Below are positions 54,579 to 63,034 of a stretch of DNA of 64,000 nucleotides, piece after piece. This DNA comes from Nitrobacter sp. Nb-311A (GTDB lineage Bacteria > Pseudomonadota > Alphaproteobacteria > Rhizobiales > Xanthobacteraceae), in assembly GCF_000152905.1 (NCBI RefSeq), contig NZ_CH672420.1:1-64000 (forward strand). Reading direction: 5' to 3'. The stretch's first letter is position 1. Every line of letters starts with the position of its first letter. A program made the translations under genes and the position numbers. Below the pieces are notes generated by a model, which was given only the letters and a program-made list of their open reading frames with translations, was not told where the DNA came from and ran no database searches.

Positions 54579-55615
54579 AGCTTGGCTAACTTCTGCGGCT
54601 TGGCTGGCTTCTGCGGTTTGGCCGGCTTTTCCTCAACCTCGGCGCGGTTCTCGCCGACGCCCAGATAGATCAAAATCGGGGCCGCGATAAAGATCGAGGT
54701 GTAGGTGCCGACCAGCACGACGCCGAACGTCATCACCGCAGTGAAGCTGTGTATAGCCGGTCCGCCGAACAGCAGCAAAGCGAGCAGCGCGAGGGTCACC
54801 GTGGCGTGAGTGATGATCGAGCGCGAAAGCGTCGAATTGATCGATTCATTGAGCAGGTCGGGCATCGGCATTTTCTTGTAGCGCCGCAGCATCTCGCGGA
54901 TTCGGTCATAAATGACGACGGTGTCGTTGAGCGAGTAGCCGAGAATGGTGAGAAGCGCCGCAATACTGGTGAGATCGAAGTCGACCTGCGAAATCGACAT
55001 GAAGCCGATGGTCAGCACGATGTCATGGACGTTTGCGACCATGGCGCCGAGCGCGAACTGCCACTCGAACCGGAACCAGAGATACATCAGAATGCCGAGG
55101 ATCGCCAGCATCAGTCCGACCATGCCGTAAGCAAGGAGTTCGCCAGACACGCGCGGTCCGACGACCTCGACCCGGCGGTAGTTGACGCTATCGCCCAGCG
55201 CGCCGCGCACCTTCTGCACCGCCGCCTGCTGCGCGGCGTCTCCGCCCGGCTGCTCGGCAACGCGGATCAGCACCTCGGTCGGCCCGCCGAACTGTTGAAG
55301 CTGAACCTCGCCCAGATCGAGCTTGCTCAGCGTCGTGCGCATGCTTGCGATGTCAGCCTCGCCCGACTTGGCCTGCACCTCGAGCAGCGTACCGCCCTTG
55401 AAGTCGATGCCGAAGTTCAAGCCGTGTGTGAAGAACAATGCGATCGCGACGATCGAAAGCACGGCGGAAATCGGAAAGCTGATGCGGCGGAATCGTGTGA
55501 AATCGAAATGCGTGTCATCCGGAACGATCCGCAACGAAGGCAGCAAGCCGAAACAACTGACGATGGTCAGTACGACGATGAGGGCACCGAGCCCGAGTAA
55601 AATCCATTGGGTCAC
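54575..55615 (-). CDS. secF: Protein translocase subunit SecF
   Basis: Membrane partner of SecD in the proton-driven accessory complex of the Sec translocon. The GTG at 55615 (VTQWILLGLG) follows GGAG and gives 346 residues; the open frame runs 21 codons further. Six membrane spans, the first periplasmic domain (FGIDFKGGTLLEVQ) and the C-terminal signature region (IAALLTILGYSLNDTVVIYDRIRE). The cytoplasmic tail carries a Lys/Pro-rich repeat (PAKPQKPAKPQK). secD is 16 bases upstream, and the Mth938 gene overlaps the stop. Confidence 0.95.
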   Translation of the reverse strand: MTQWILLGLGALIVVLTIVSCFGLLPSLRIVPDDTHFDFTRFRRISFPISAVLSIVAIALFFTHGLNFGIDFKGGTLLEVQAKSGEADIASMRTTLSKLDLGEVQLQQFGGPTEVLIRVAEQPGGDAAQQAAVQKVRGALGDSVNYRRVEVVGPRVSGELLAYGMVGLMLAILGILMYLWFRFEWQFALGAMVANVHDIVLTIGFMSISQVDFDLTSIAALLTILGYSLNDTVVIYDRIREMLRRYKKMPMPDLLNESINSTLSRSIITHATVTLALLALLLFGGPAIHSFTAVMTFGVVLVGTYTSIFIAAPILIYLGVGENRAEVEEKPAKPQKPAKPQKLAKL

Positions 55616-55631
55616 AGCCGGCTCCGCATCA

Positions 55632-57233
55632 TCAGATCGGCACGGTTTGCGGCCGCTTCCAGCGCACCCAGGTCGCAACGATCAGCCGGGTCACCTCGAA
55701 TGCAGTAAACACCGTCGTCATGATGCCGATGCCGAGCGTTACGGCGAAGCCGCGCACCGGGCCGGTGCCGATGTAAAACAGCACGGCGGCAGCGATGAAC
55801 GTCGTGATGTTGGAATCCAGAATTGTCGCCAGCGCCCGCTTGAAGCCGGCGTCGATGGCCGAAATGGCGGTGCGACCGGCGCGGATTTCTTCACGGATGC
55901 GTTCATAGATCAGCACGTTGGAATCGACCGCGATGCCTACCGTCAGCACGATGCCGGCGATGCCCGGCAGCGTCAGTGTTGCGTTCAGCAACGATAACAC
56001 GCCGAAGATCATGGCGACGTTGATGGCGACGGCGATGTTGGCAAACACTCCGAATAGCCGATAGGTCAGCAGCATAAACAGGATCACCATGATCGATCCG
56101 ACATAGGCTGCGAGTTCGCCTTTTTCGATAGAATCCTGCCCGAGTCCGGGGCCGACGGTTCGCTCCTCAATGATTGTCAGCGGCGCCGGCAATGCGCCGG
56201 CACGCAGCAGGATGGCAAGATCGTTGGCCTCCTGCACCGTGAAATTTCCGGAAATCTGACCAGAGCCGCCGGTGATCGGCTCGCGGATGACCGGCGCCGA
56301 AATCACCTCATTGTCGAGGATGATGGCGAACGGCTGTCCGACGTTTTCGGTCGTCGCCTGCGCGAATTTTCGTGCGCCGTTGCTGTTGAAGCGGAAAGTT
56401 ACGATCGGCTCGCTGGTGCGCGAATCGAACCCTGGCTGAGCGTCAGTCAGATCGCCGCCGGAGACAAGCACCTGCTTCCTGACGACGTACGGCGTCTTGG
56501 GCGCCTGCGAACTCATCAGCACCTCGGAATCGGCAGGCACCTGACCCTGCGCGGCCTGATCAGGAGAGACACTGGAATCGACCATGCGGAAGTCCATCTT
56601 GGCGGTCTTGCCGAGAATTTCCTTCAGCCGTGTCGGATCCTGCAATCCCGGCACCTGCACCAGAATGCGGTCGGCGCCCTGACGCTGAATCAGAGGCTCG
56701 ACGGTGCCGAGTTCGTTGACGCGCCTCTCGATGATCTGAATCGACTGTTCGACCGACTGGCGGATGCGGTCGGTGACAGCCGTCTGCGGCACGGCCATGC
56801 GAACCAGCCCGCCGTCCGCGCTGCTAACCTCAAGGCTACGCTGGCCGCTGGAGCCGAGCAGACCTCCAAGCGGCTGCGATAATTCACGCAACTTACCGAG
56901 CGCGGTCTGGAATTCCTCCTCCTTGCTGATGCGGACCTCGACCGCGCCGTTCTTTATGGCAAGACCGGTATAGGCGATCCGGGCGTCGCGCAGCGTCTTG
57001 CGGGCGTCGTCGCGAACCTGATCAAGTTTCTCCTTTTTGACGTAGTTGGAATCGACCTCAAGCAGGAGATACGAACCGCCCTGAAGATCAAGTCCGAGCA
57101 CGAGGTGACGCTGCGCCCATTTCGGCCATGTCTTGACCTGTGCCTCGGGAAAGAAGTTCGGCACGGCGCACAGGCAGATCGCGAGGGCGGTCACGATGAT
57201 CGCCAGCGCCTTCCACCGCGTAAAATACAACAT
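55632..57233 (-). CDS. secD: Protein translocase subunit SecD
   Basis: A 533-residue RND-like subunit that uses the proton gradient to help pull proteins through SecYEG. One N-terminal span, a large periplasmic P1 domain (LVLGLDLQGGSYLLLEVD; QRQGADRILVQVPGLQDP), then five spans with GIAGIVLTVGIAVDSNVLIYERIREE, including the conserved Asp. ATG at 57233. Lies between yajC and secF, the normal yajC-secD-secF order. Confidence 0.96.
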   Translation of the reverse strand: MLYFTRWKALAIIVTALAICLCAVPNFFPEAQVKTWPKWAQRHLVLGLDLQGGSYLLLEVDSNYVKKEKLDQVRDDARKTLRDARIAYTGLAIKNGAVEVRISKEEEFQTALGKLRELSQPLGGLLGSSGQRSLEVSSADGGLVRMAVPQTAVTDRIRQSVEQSIQIIERRVNELGTVEPLIQRQGADRILVQVPGLQDPTRLKEILGKTAKMDFRMVDSSVSPDQAAQGQVPADSEVLMSSQAPKTPYVVRKQVLVSGGDLTDAQPGFDSRTSEPIVTFRFNSNGARKFAQATTENVGQPFAIILDNEVISAPVIREPITGGSGQISGNFTVQEANDLAILLRAGALPAPLTIIEERTVGPGLGQDSIEKGELAAYVGSIMVILFMLLTYRLFGVFANIAVAINVAMIFGVLSLLNATLTLPGIAGIVLTVGIAVDSNVLIYERIREEIRAGRTAISAIDAGFKRALATILDSNITTFIAAAVLFYIGTGPVRGFAVTLGIGIMTTVFTAFEVTRLIVATWVRWKRPQTVPI

Positions 57234-57276
57234 CGAGGTAACTCGTCAGATTCGAGGAATGATCGTCAGGGATCAC

Positions 57277-57663
57277 CTAACTCGCTGCAGTGTCGCCCTT
57301 GGAGTTATCTCCTTTAGCGGCGCTCTTTGCCGATTCACCTTTTGTCGGCTCGCCCTTAACTCGGACGATCGAAATCATTTGTCGCATCTGTCGCACCCGG
57401 ACGCCGTCCGCGATCTCGAGCTCGATCTGGTCTTCATCCACCACTTTGGTGACCTTTCCGACGAGACCGCTTGTCGTGATGACGGTGTCACCACGGCGGA
57501 TATTCTTCACCAGTTCGTTGTGCTCTTTGACCTTCTTCTGCTGCGGCCGGATGATCAGGAAATACATGATGATGAAGATCAGCGCGAACGGCAGCAGCGA
57601 CATCAACAAGTTGTTGGTGTCGCTGGCGCCGGCGGCCTGAGCAAAGGCGGGGGTAATGAGCAT
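57277..57663 (-). CDS. yajC: Sec translocase accessory subunit YajC
   Basis: A 128-residue single-span protein that associates with SecDF. The ATG at 57663 gives MLITPAFAQAAG; 12 further codons are open upstream. Membrane span MSLLPFALIFIIMYFLIIRPQQKKVKEH is the family hallmark (split here over residues 20-47), followed by LVKNIRRGDTVITTSGLVGKV. The last 25 residues are Lys/Gly/Ser-rich. First gene of yajC-secD-secF. Confidence 0.95.
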   Translation of the reverse strand: MLITPAFAQAAGASDTNNLLMSLLPFALIFIIMYFLIIRPQQKKVKEHNELVKNIRRGDTVITTSGLVGKVTKVVDEDQIELEIADGVRVRQMRQMISIVRVKGEPTKGESAKSAAKGDNSKGDTAAS

Positions 57664-57850
57664 TCGGGCTATTCCTTGGGAGCAAACCGGCACGAGCACA
57701 GATTCGGACCGATCAAGGGCAAATTCGCGCGGACTATAACGGCCACGGTCTCAATTGCAACGGCACCAGACCCTTGATCGAGCCTCATTATTCCCCTGCT
57801 TGCGGGAGCAAGGTCACCCCGCTAAGGGTGCACGCTCAGGAAAGGCAAAG

Positions 57851-58825
57851 ATGGCAAAAAAGTCGCGGAAAACTGGCCCTCGAAAGACCCCTCCCAAAGC
57901 ACGCACCGGCCATCGGGGCGGCGTGACAAAAGGTCCAGAGGCCGCCGTGGCGTCCAAGGCCGCAGATCGAATCGCCCGCGCTCTCGAAGTGATCGCAGCC
58001 GCCATGACCGCCGCCGATGAACGGACCGACAGCCACGTTGTAATGACGCGCGCGGATGCATTCATCTGGCATCCTGACGGACGATTGATGCCGGTTTCGC
58101 AAGTCAGCCGCGTCGATCTCGGCCTGCTCAAGGGCATCGACCGGATGCGCGATATTTTGATGGAGAATACTGTCCGCTTTGCCAAGGGTTTGCCTGCAAA
58201 CAACGCCCTGCTCTGGGGAGCGCGCGGCATGGGTAAATCGTCGCTGGTGAAGGCGGCGCATGCCGCTGTAAACGCCGAGGTCGGTGGGCAGCTCAAGCTG
58301 ATCGAAATTCACCGCGAGGACATCGAGAGCCTGCCGGGCCTGATGGAACTGCTTCGCTCGTCCGAATTTCGTTTCATCGTATTTTGCGACGACCTGTCGT
58401 TCGACGGCAACGATGCCTCCTACAAATCGCTGAAGGCGGTGCTCGAAGGTGGCATTGAGGGACGCCCCGACAACGTCATCCTGTACGCGACGTCGAACCG
58501 CCGCCATCTGCTGGCGCGCGACATGATCGAGAACGAACGATCGACCGCGATCAACCCCGGCGAAGCCGTCGAGGAAAAGGTCTCACTGTCCGACCGCTTC
58601 GGCCTCTGGCTTGGCTTTCATCGCTGTAGCCAGGACGAATATCTCGCGATGGTGCGCGGCTATTGCTCATATTTCGGCATCAGGCTCGATGACGCCGAGC
58701 TTGAACGGGAAGCGCTGGAATGGTCGACCACGCGCGGTTCACGTTCCGGCCGCGTCGCCTGGCAGTTCACCCAGGAACTCGCGGGTCGGCTCGGCGTGAA
58801 GCTGGCGCAGCAACCCCGCCTCTGA
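57851..58825 (+). CDS. P-loop ATPase, DUF815 family
   Basis: A 324-residue AAA-type ATPase of unknown role. Basic N-terminal tail (about 1-35), then the DUF815 core: LKGIDRMRDILMENTVRFA, Walker A WGARGMGKSSLVKA, Walker B FRFIVFCDDLSFD, a sensor segment VILYATSNRRHL, and SLSDRFGLWLGFHRC. The start at 57851 (MAKKSRKTG) is the family-like one; 32 upstream codons are open. It is divergent from yajC, an order seen in other alphaproteobacteria. Its last codons and stop fall inside the second hairpin of a bipartite repeat (58814-58900). Confidence 0.9.
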   Translation: MAKKSRKTGPRKTPPKARTGHRGGVTKGPEAAVASKAADRIARALEVIAAAMTAADERTDSHVVMTRADAFIWHPDGRLMPVSQVSRVDLGLLKGIDRMRDILMENTVRFAKGLPANNALLWGARGMGKSSLVKAAHAAVNAEVGGQLKLIEIHREDIESLPGLMELLRSSEFRFIVFCDDLSFDGNDASYKSLKAVLEGGIEGRPDNVILYATSNRRHLLARDMIENERSTAINPGEAVEEKVSLSDRFGLWLGFHRCSQDEYLAMVRGYCSYFGIRLDDAELEREALEWSTTRGSRSGRVAWQFTQELAGRLGVKLAQQPRL

Positions 58826-58900
58826 TCGAATCAGAAGCGGGGCTCTATGATTTTGACGTGTTTTCTTGACGCGATCCGGTGTCCGCCGCGCTCGAAACGC
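58814..58900 (-). repeat. Bipartite palindromic repeat, copy 5
   Basis: Minus-strand orientation: core 58900-58858 (GCGTTTCGAGCGCGGCGGA ... AAGAAAACAC), linker GTCAAAATCATAGAG, then a 13-bp hairpin (58830-58842 with 58814-58826, one mismatch). The hairpin overlaps the last four codons of the ATPase gene, so it may also terminate it. Confidence 0.85.
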
Positions 58901-58949
58901 TGGAAGTTGGCGGCGGAGCGGTCGGTAGCGACTTGCGGACGCCGTGAGG

Positions 58950-60290
58950 TCATGCCCCGTTAAGGAAATTCAGCGGATCAACCGGCGTAGATCCTTTTCG
59001 GATCTCGAAGTGGAGCTGCGGCGACCCCGCTTCACCCGACTGACCCGACTTGGCAATGACCTGGCCGCGCTTGATGGAATCTCCGCGCTTCACCAGCAGG
59101 TTACTGGCATGGGCATACGCGGTCACATAACCGTTGGAATGCCGAACCAGCACCAGGTTGCCGTAGCCCTTGAGTTCGTTGCCGGCATAGGCAACGACGC
59201 CGTCCTCGGCAGCCTTGACGGGCGTGCCCTCGGGCACCGCGACGTTGATGCCATCATTGGATTTACCGTTGGTCCGGGCGCCGTAGGCCGTGATCACGCG
59301 GCCACGCACCGGCCAGCGGAATGTCGGCAAGGCGCCGGTCGCCTCTGCGGCTTTCGTCGAATGTTTAACCACGGCCGCTTGGGGCGTCGCCGTCGCAACC
59401 GCGAGGTTAACCTTCTGTACCGGACCTTCGGGCGCGGCAGCCGCGTGAACCGTGGGCGCAGGGGCAGGCTTGGGTGTGACGAGAGGCTTGGCCGGAGCGG
59501 CAACAGGATGCGCGGACACCGCAGCAACCTTCGTCGGCACCGTGATTTTCATGCCGACCTTCAGTTTCGCCTTCGGTTGCAACCCGTTCGCGCGAGCGAG
59601 CTCCCCGACGGAAATTTGATTGCGGCGCGCGATGCTCATCAACGTGTCGCCGCGATTGACGTAGTGGGTGCCGGACGCAGTCCTAGCGTTCGCGGGCTTC
59701 GCGGCCGGAGTGGTTTGGCTATCCGCCACTGACGCGCGCTTCGGAATGATCAGCCGCTGGCCAGGCTGCAACCGGCGAGGACCTCGGTAGCCATTAGCCT
59801 TCAGGATTTCAGCGGTGGACACGCCATATCGGCGCGACAATCCTTCCAGCGTATCGCTGGTGCCAACAATGATCGGAGTGCCGCCGCCATGGTTCCAGCC
59901 GTCCCGCGCCGCGACAGGGCTTGAGGACTCGAGCGGACGCGCGGGAGACGCATGCGAAGGGACGCTGCGTCCATTGCTCGACGCAACCGGATAGGATTTT
60001 GGCGTCGATATCGGAGGCAGCGACTGGGACTGATACTGCGGTCGGGATTGATACGGCGGGCGCGTGTACTGCGGCAACTCGCTACGTTGGATGGGAGCCA
60101 CGGGCGCGGCAGGCACCGCGCCGGTCGTGTCGCGTTGCCATCCGAAATTTGATTGCTGCGGACCACTGTCGATTTGCGCGAGGCGCGAGGACATGTCCGC
60201 GCTGCATCCGGCAAAACCAATCGACACCAGCGCCAGCACCGCGACCTGCGGTACGCGACGCGAGTAAAGCAACTCGACGACACGGGACAT
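58950..60290 (-). CDS. NlpD/EnvC-like lipoprotein: two LysM domains plus degenerate M23 domain
   Basis: A 446-residue murein-associated lipoprotein, likely an activator of cell-separation amidases. Lipobox at about residue 29 (VSIGFAGCSAD), a Pro/Ser/Gln-rich linker, LysM 1 (VGTSDTLEGLSRRYGVSTAE) and LysM 2 (VNRGDTLMSIARRNQISVGE), then an M23 domain starting FRWPVRGRVITAYGA. The zinc motif that normally reads H-x-G-x-D is NDGIN here, while HFEIRKG is kept, so hydrolase activity is probably lost, as in E. coli NlpD and EnvC. The amidase partner is not in this window. Upstream on the same strand is pcm. Confidence 0.9.
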   Translation of the reverse strand: MSRVVELLYSRRVPQVAVLALVSIGFAGCSADMSSRLAQIDSGPQQSNFGWQRDTTGAVPAAPVAPIQRSELPQYTRPPYQSRPQYQSQSLPPISTPKSYPVASSNGRSVPSHASPARPLESSSPVAARDGWNHGGGTPIIVGTSDTLEGLSRRYGVSTAEILKANGYRGPRRLQPGQRLIIPKRASVADSQTTPAAKPANARTASGTHYVNRGDTLMSIARRNQISVGELARANGLQPKAKLKVGMKITVPTKVAAVSAHPVAAPAKPLVTPKPAPAPTVHAAAAPEGPVQKVNLAVATATPQAAVVKHSTKAAEATGALPTFRWPVRGRVITAYGARTNGKSNDGINVAVPEGTPVKAAEDGVVAYAGNELKGYGNLVLVRHSNGYVTAYAHASNLLVKRGDSIKRGQVIAKSGQSGEAGSPQLHFEIRKGSTPVDPLNFLNGA

Positions 60291-60443
60291 GGTTATTTAC
60301 TCGTACGCAACGGAACTACAATTTGAGTAAACACACCGGCAGTAAACAAAGCCTTTCACCATGACACGTCTCCGCCTCCAGAATTAACGGCGGCGGACAA
60401 TTATGCTCCGACCGCAGCCGGATTTGAGGCTGGCCGGACTATA

Positions 60444-60510
60444 GCGTTTTCGAGCGAAGCACGTGCGGGCTTGACCAGGGATGGATGACCTCTTCGCGTG
60501 AAGAAAACGC
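60444..60510 (+). repeat. Bipartite palindromic repeat, copy 6 (expanded core)
   Basis: The ends GCGTTTTCGAGCGAAGC and CTTCGCGTGAAGAAAACGC are conserved, but the centre is enlarged by about 23 bases relative to the other copies. The linker GTCAAAAC follows; a clear second hairpin is not seen. Lies between the NlpD-like gene and pcm. Confidence 0.75.
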
Positions 60511-60555
60511 GTCAAAACAACTTTCAATCAATAACTTGCACGTGCTGAATACGCG

Positions 60556-61209
60556 CTAGAGTTCGCGGGCGATGCCCGGCAGCGCCGGCACGAAGCGGAC
60601 GTCGATCAGTTCCTTGCGGATAATCCCGGCGGCGGCACGGCGCAGGAGGATCAGTGTCTGCCGTCCGTTCTGCGGACCGACAGGTGCGATCAAAAGCCCG
60701 TCCGGCTCAAGCCTGGTCGTTAGTGCCTCCGGGATCCGCTCCATTGCCGCAGTCACCATGATGCGGTCGAACTGCCCTGCTCCGGCAGGAATGTTGAAGC
60801 CGTCCCCCAGCAGGACTTCCACGTTATCGTAACCGAGCTGCTCCAGCCGGGCACGCGCACGATAAGCTAGCACCCGATATCGTTCAATCGTCACGACCTT
60901 GCGGCAAAGGCGCGAGAGGATGGCGGTCTGATAGCCCGAGCCGGTGCCGATCTCCAAGACCCGGTGATCGTCGCGTAATTCCAGCCGTTCGGTCATGTAG
61001 GCCACGACGAAGGGCTGGCTGATGGTCTGCCCGCAGGCAATCCCGAGTGCAGTGTCGCACCACGCATCCGCGCGATCGGCCTGTTCGACGAAAGCATCGC
61101 GCGGGACGCTATCCATCGCACGGAGCACGCGCTGATCACTAATACCGCGTCGCCGCAGGTTGAGTTGAAACATCATCTTCTCGGGCGGCGGATGAGCGGC
61201 GGGGGACAT
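60556..61209 (-). CDS. pcm: Protein-L-isoaspartate O-methyltransferase
   Basis: Methylates isoaspartyl residues to start repair of aged proteins. 217 residues. SAM-binding motif [18 protein letters not shown], the conserved [19 protein letters not shown] upstream of it, and [24 protein letters not shown] at 61209. Usually adjacent to surE; here a receiver gene and a repeat copy lie between. Same strand as surE. Confidence 0.95.
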   Translation of the reverse strand: MSPAAHPPPEKMMFQLNLRRRGISDQRVLRAMDSVPRDAFVEQADRADAWCDTALGIACGQTISQPFVVAYMTERLELRDDHRVLEIGTGSGYQTAILSRLCRKVVTIERYRVLAYRARARLEQLGYDNVEVLLGDGFNIPAGAGQFDRIMVTAAMERIPEALTTRLEPDGLLIAPVGPQNGRQTLILLRRAAAGIIRKELIDVRFVPALPGIAREL

Positions 61210-61490
61210 GAGCGAACTCTCGAGCGCCGGCGTTCGGCCAAGCGGTTGTCAAGACAAGTTGACGCAATCTGCGCAGATCGCCCGCCGGGTCAATCCGGCG
61301 AGGCAAGTATTTGTTCCGGCAACAATAACCGGCGACGAATTTGGGGCTGTCTCCGACGCCTCGAATTACAATATTGCGCGGCTGCACTGGCCCGGCTACA
61401 GTGTAGACACCCGGCGTGTGACAACTGCGCGGATTGCGTTGGTCCGCACAATTTGCGATCCTGTGTTGGCGAAAGATCGGGACTTCTACC

Positions 61491-61871
61491 ATGGGACCAG
61501 CAAAGCCGGCCGGCGGTTCGGTATTCCTCGTCGAAGACGAGGTTATGATCCGCATGATGGTTGCGGATATGCTGGAAGAACTCGGTTATAGCATCGCCGC
61601 CGAAGCGGGCGACATCGAGCAAGCTATCCAGCTCGCACATACCGCAAACTTCGACGTGGCGATTCTCGACGTCAACGTCAACGGAAAGCTGATTTCCCCC
61701 GTAGCCGAGGTCGTCGCGAGCCGCAACCGGCCTTTCATTTTCGCTACGGGCTATGGCACGCAAGGGCTTCCGCCCGAATATCGCAACCGTCCGTCCTTGG
61801 AGAAACCGTTTCAGATGGATGGCCTTGCCGCCGTGATCCAGCGCACGCTCAAGGGCAGCGCCGCTGCCTGA
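61491..61871 (+). CDS. Single-domain response regulator
   Basis: A 126-residue stand-alone receiver. Acidic pair in FLVEDEVMIRMMV, phosphoacceptor Asp in AILDVNVNGKLISPV, Thr in FIFATGYGTQGLP and Lys in SLEKPFQMD. The ILDVNVNGK and ATGYG patterns are typical of alphaproteobacterial receivers fed by HisKA_2/HWE kinases. ATG at 61491; the frame is open 19 codons further. On the opposite strand to pcm and surE, which it separates, and followed by a repeat copy that could terminate it. Confidence 0.92.
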   Translation: MGPAKPAGGSVFLVEDEVMIRMMVADMLEELGYSIAAEAGDIEQAIQLAHTANFDVAILDVNVNGKLISPVAEVVASRNRPFIFATGYGTQGLPPEYRNRPSLEKPFQMDGLAAVIQRTLKGSAAA

Positions 61872-61881
61872 GACAGCTATA

Positions 61882-61980
61882 GCATTTTCCAGCGAAGCGG
61901 ATACCGGTTCGCGTGAAGAAAATGTGTTAAGTCAGAAAGATGGAGTCCTTCACCCTTTCTGTGGAGCGGTGAAGGACTCC
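61882..61980 (+). repeat. Bipartite palindromic repeat, copy 7
   Basis: Core 61882-61925 (GCATTTTCCAGCGAAGCGGA ... GTGAAGAAAATGT), linker GTTAAGTCAGAAAGAT, then a perfect 13-bp hairpin (61942-61954 with 61968-61980) around a 13-base loop. Begins 11 bases after the receiver stop. Confidence 0.85.
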
Positions 61981-62052
61981 GAACAATGTGGCGAACGACC
62001 GCTTTGAAGTCGACTGTCATTTTTTCAGCAAGCGACCCGATACCAAGCAAGT

Positions 62053-62820
62053 CTACTTGAAGCGCGCCGTCAGGATTTCGGCGAAGGCGTCGTCGGTGCG
62101 GTCCAGCCGCAGCGGCGTCACTGAAACACATTGTCCCGCAATTGCAGCAAGATCGGTGCCCAACCCGGGGGTATCCGAGTCGTCGGCCTTTTCGAATCCG
62201 ATCCAGAAGTAAGGGTTGCCGCGGCCGTCGCGACGCTCATCGATCTTGAGAAAGCCGAGATTGCGCTTGCCCATCCGCGTCACCAGCACCCCGGCCACCT
62301 CCTCCGGCGCACAGGCGGGAAAATTGACGTTGACAACCGTGTTCTTCGGGATGCCGATGTCGATCACCTTGCGGAGGATCTGCGGCGCGAACGTACGCGC
62401 GGTCTCCCACACCGGTCTGTCGCCAGTTTCCAGACTGAACTCCTGCGACAGCGCGAAAGACGGCAGCCCGAGCATCGTGCCTTCGAGCGCCCCCGCGACC
62501 GTGCCGGAATACACCACATCCTCGGCGAGGTTGCGGCCGCGATTGACGCCGGACAGCACGAGATCAGGTCCTTTATCGGCGAGGATGTATCGCGAACCCA
62601 TGATCACGCAATCGGTCGGCGTGCCCTTCACCGCGAAATGGCGGGGTCCAAGTTCGCGCAGCCGCAGCGGATCGTTGAGGGTCAGCGAATGCGAGACTCC
62701 GGACTGATCGTGCTCCGGTGCGACCACCCAGACATCATCGGACAAATCCCTTGCGATCTGCTCGACGATTTCGAGCCCAGGCGCGTGGATACCATCGTCG
62801 TTAGTGCATAGAATCCGCAT
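62053..62820 (-). CDS. surE: 5'/3'-nucleotidase SurE
   Basis: A metal-dependent survival phosphatase acting on nucleoside monophosphates and polyphosphate. The ATG at 62820 ([17 protein letters not shown]) gives 255 residues; the open frame upstream translates repeat sequence and is not coding. Metal ligands Asp8-Asp9 in NDDG, Ser in [10 protein letters not shown], Asn in [22 protein letters not shown]. Usually paired with pcm, as roughly here. Confidence 0.95.
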   Translation of the reverse strand: MRILCTNDDGIHAPGLEIVEQIARDLSDDVWVVAPEHDQSGVSHSLTLNDPLRLRELGPRHFAVKGTPTDCVIMGSRYILADKGPDLVLSGVNRGRNLAEDVVYSGTVAGALEGTMLGLPSFALSQEFSLETGDRPVWETARTFAPQILRKVIDIGIPKNTVVNVNFPACAPEEVAGVLVTRMGKRNLGFLKIDERRDGRGNPYFWIGFEKADDSDTPGLGTDLAAIAGQCVSVTPLRLDRTDDAFAEILTARFK

Positions 62821-62852
62821 TCGTGAAAGTGCCTCTTTCGGCCGCCGCGAGA

Positions 62853-62953
62853 GCGTTTCCGAGCGAAGTGGGTACCGGTTCGCGTGAAGAAAACGCGTCA
62901 AATCAAAAACCATAGAGCCCCGCTTCTAATTCTATCAGAAGCGGAAAGGCTCC
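62853..62953 (+). repeat. Bipartite palindromic repeat, copy 8
   Basis: Core 62853-62896 (GCGTTTCCGAGCGAAGTGGG ... GTGAAGAAAACGC), linker GTCAAATCAAAAACCATA, then a bulged hairpin: CCGCTTCT (62920-62927) with AGAAGCGG (62937-62944), extended by GAGCC/GGCTC across a three-A bulge. Lies upstream of surE and between it and the CLC gene. Confidence 0.85.
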
Positions 62954-63034
62954 AGCCGTTCGGGACACGTCATATCCGGCCCGGCCGAACCTGGCAAACC
63001 GGACATTCCAGATGTGCTGATGTCATTCGCGCCG

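Noticed and set aside
61877-62131. 84-codon minus-strand ORF overlapping a repeat and the surE end
   Set aside because: Most of it translates repeat copy 7 (LHANRYPLR is repeat sequence); not a gene.
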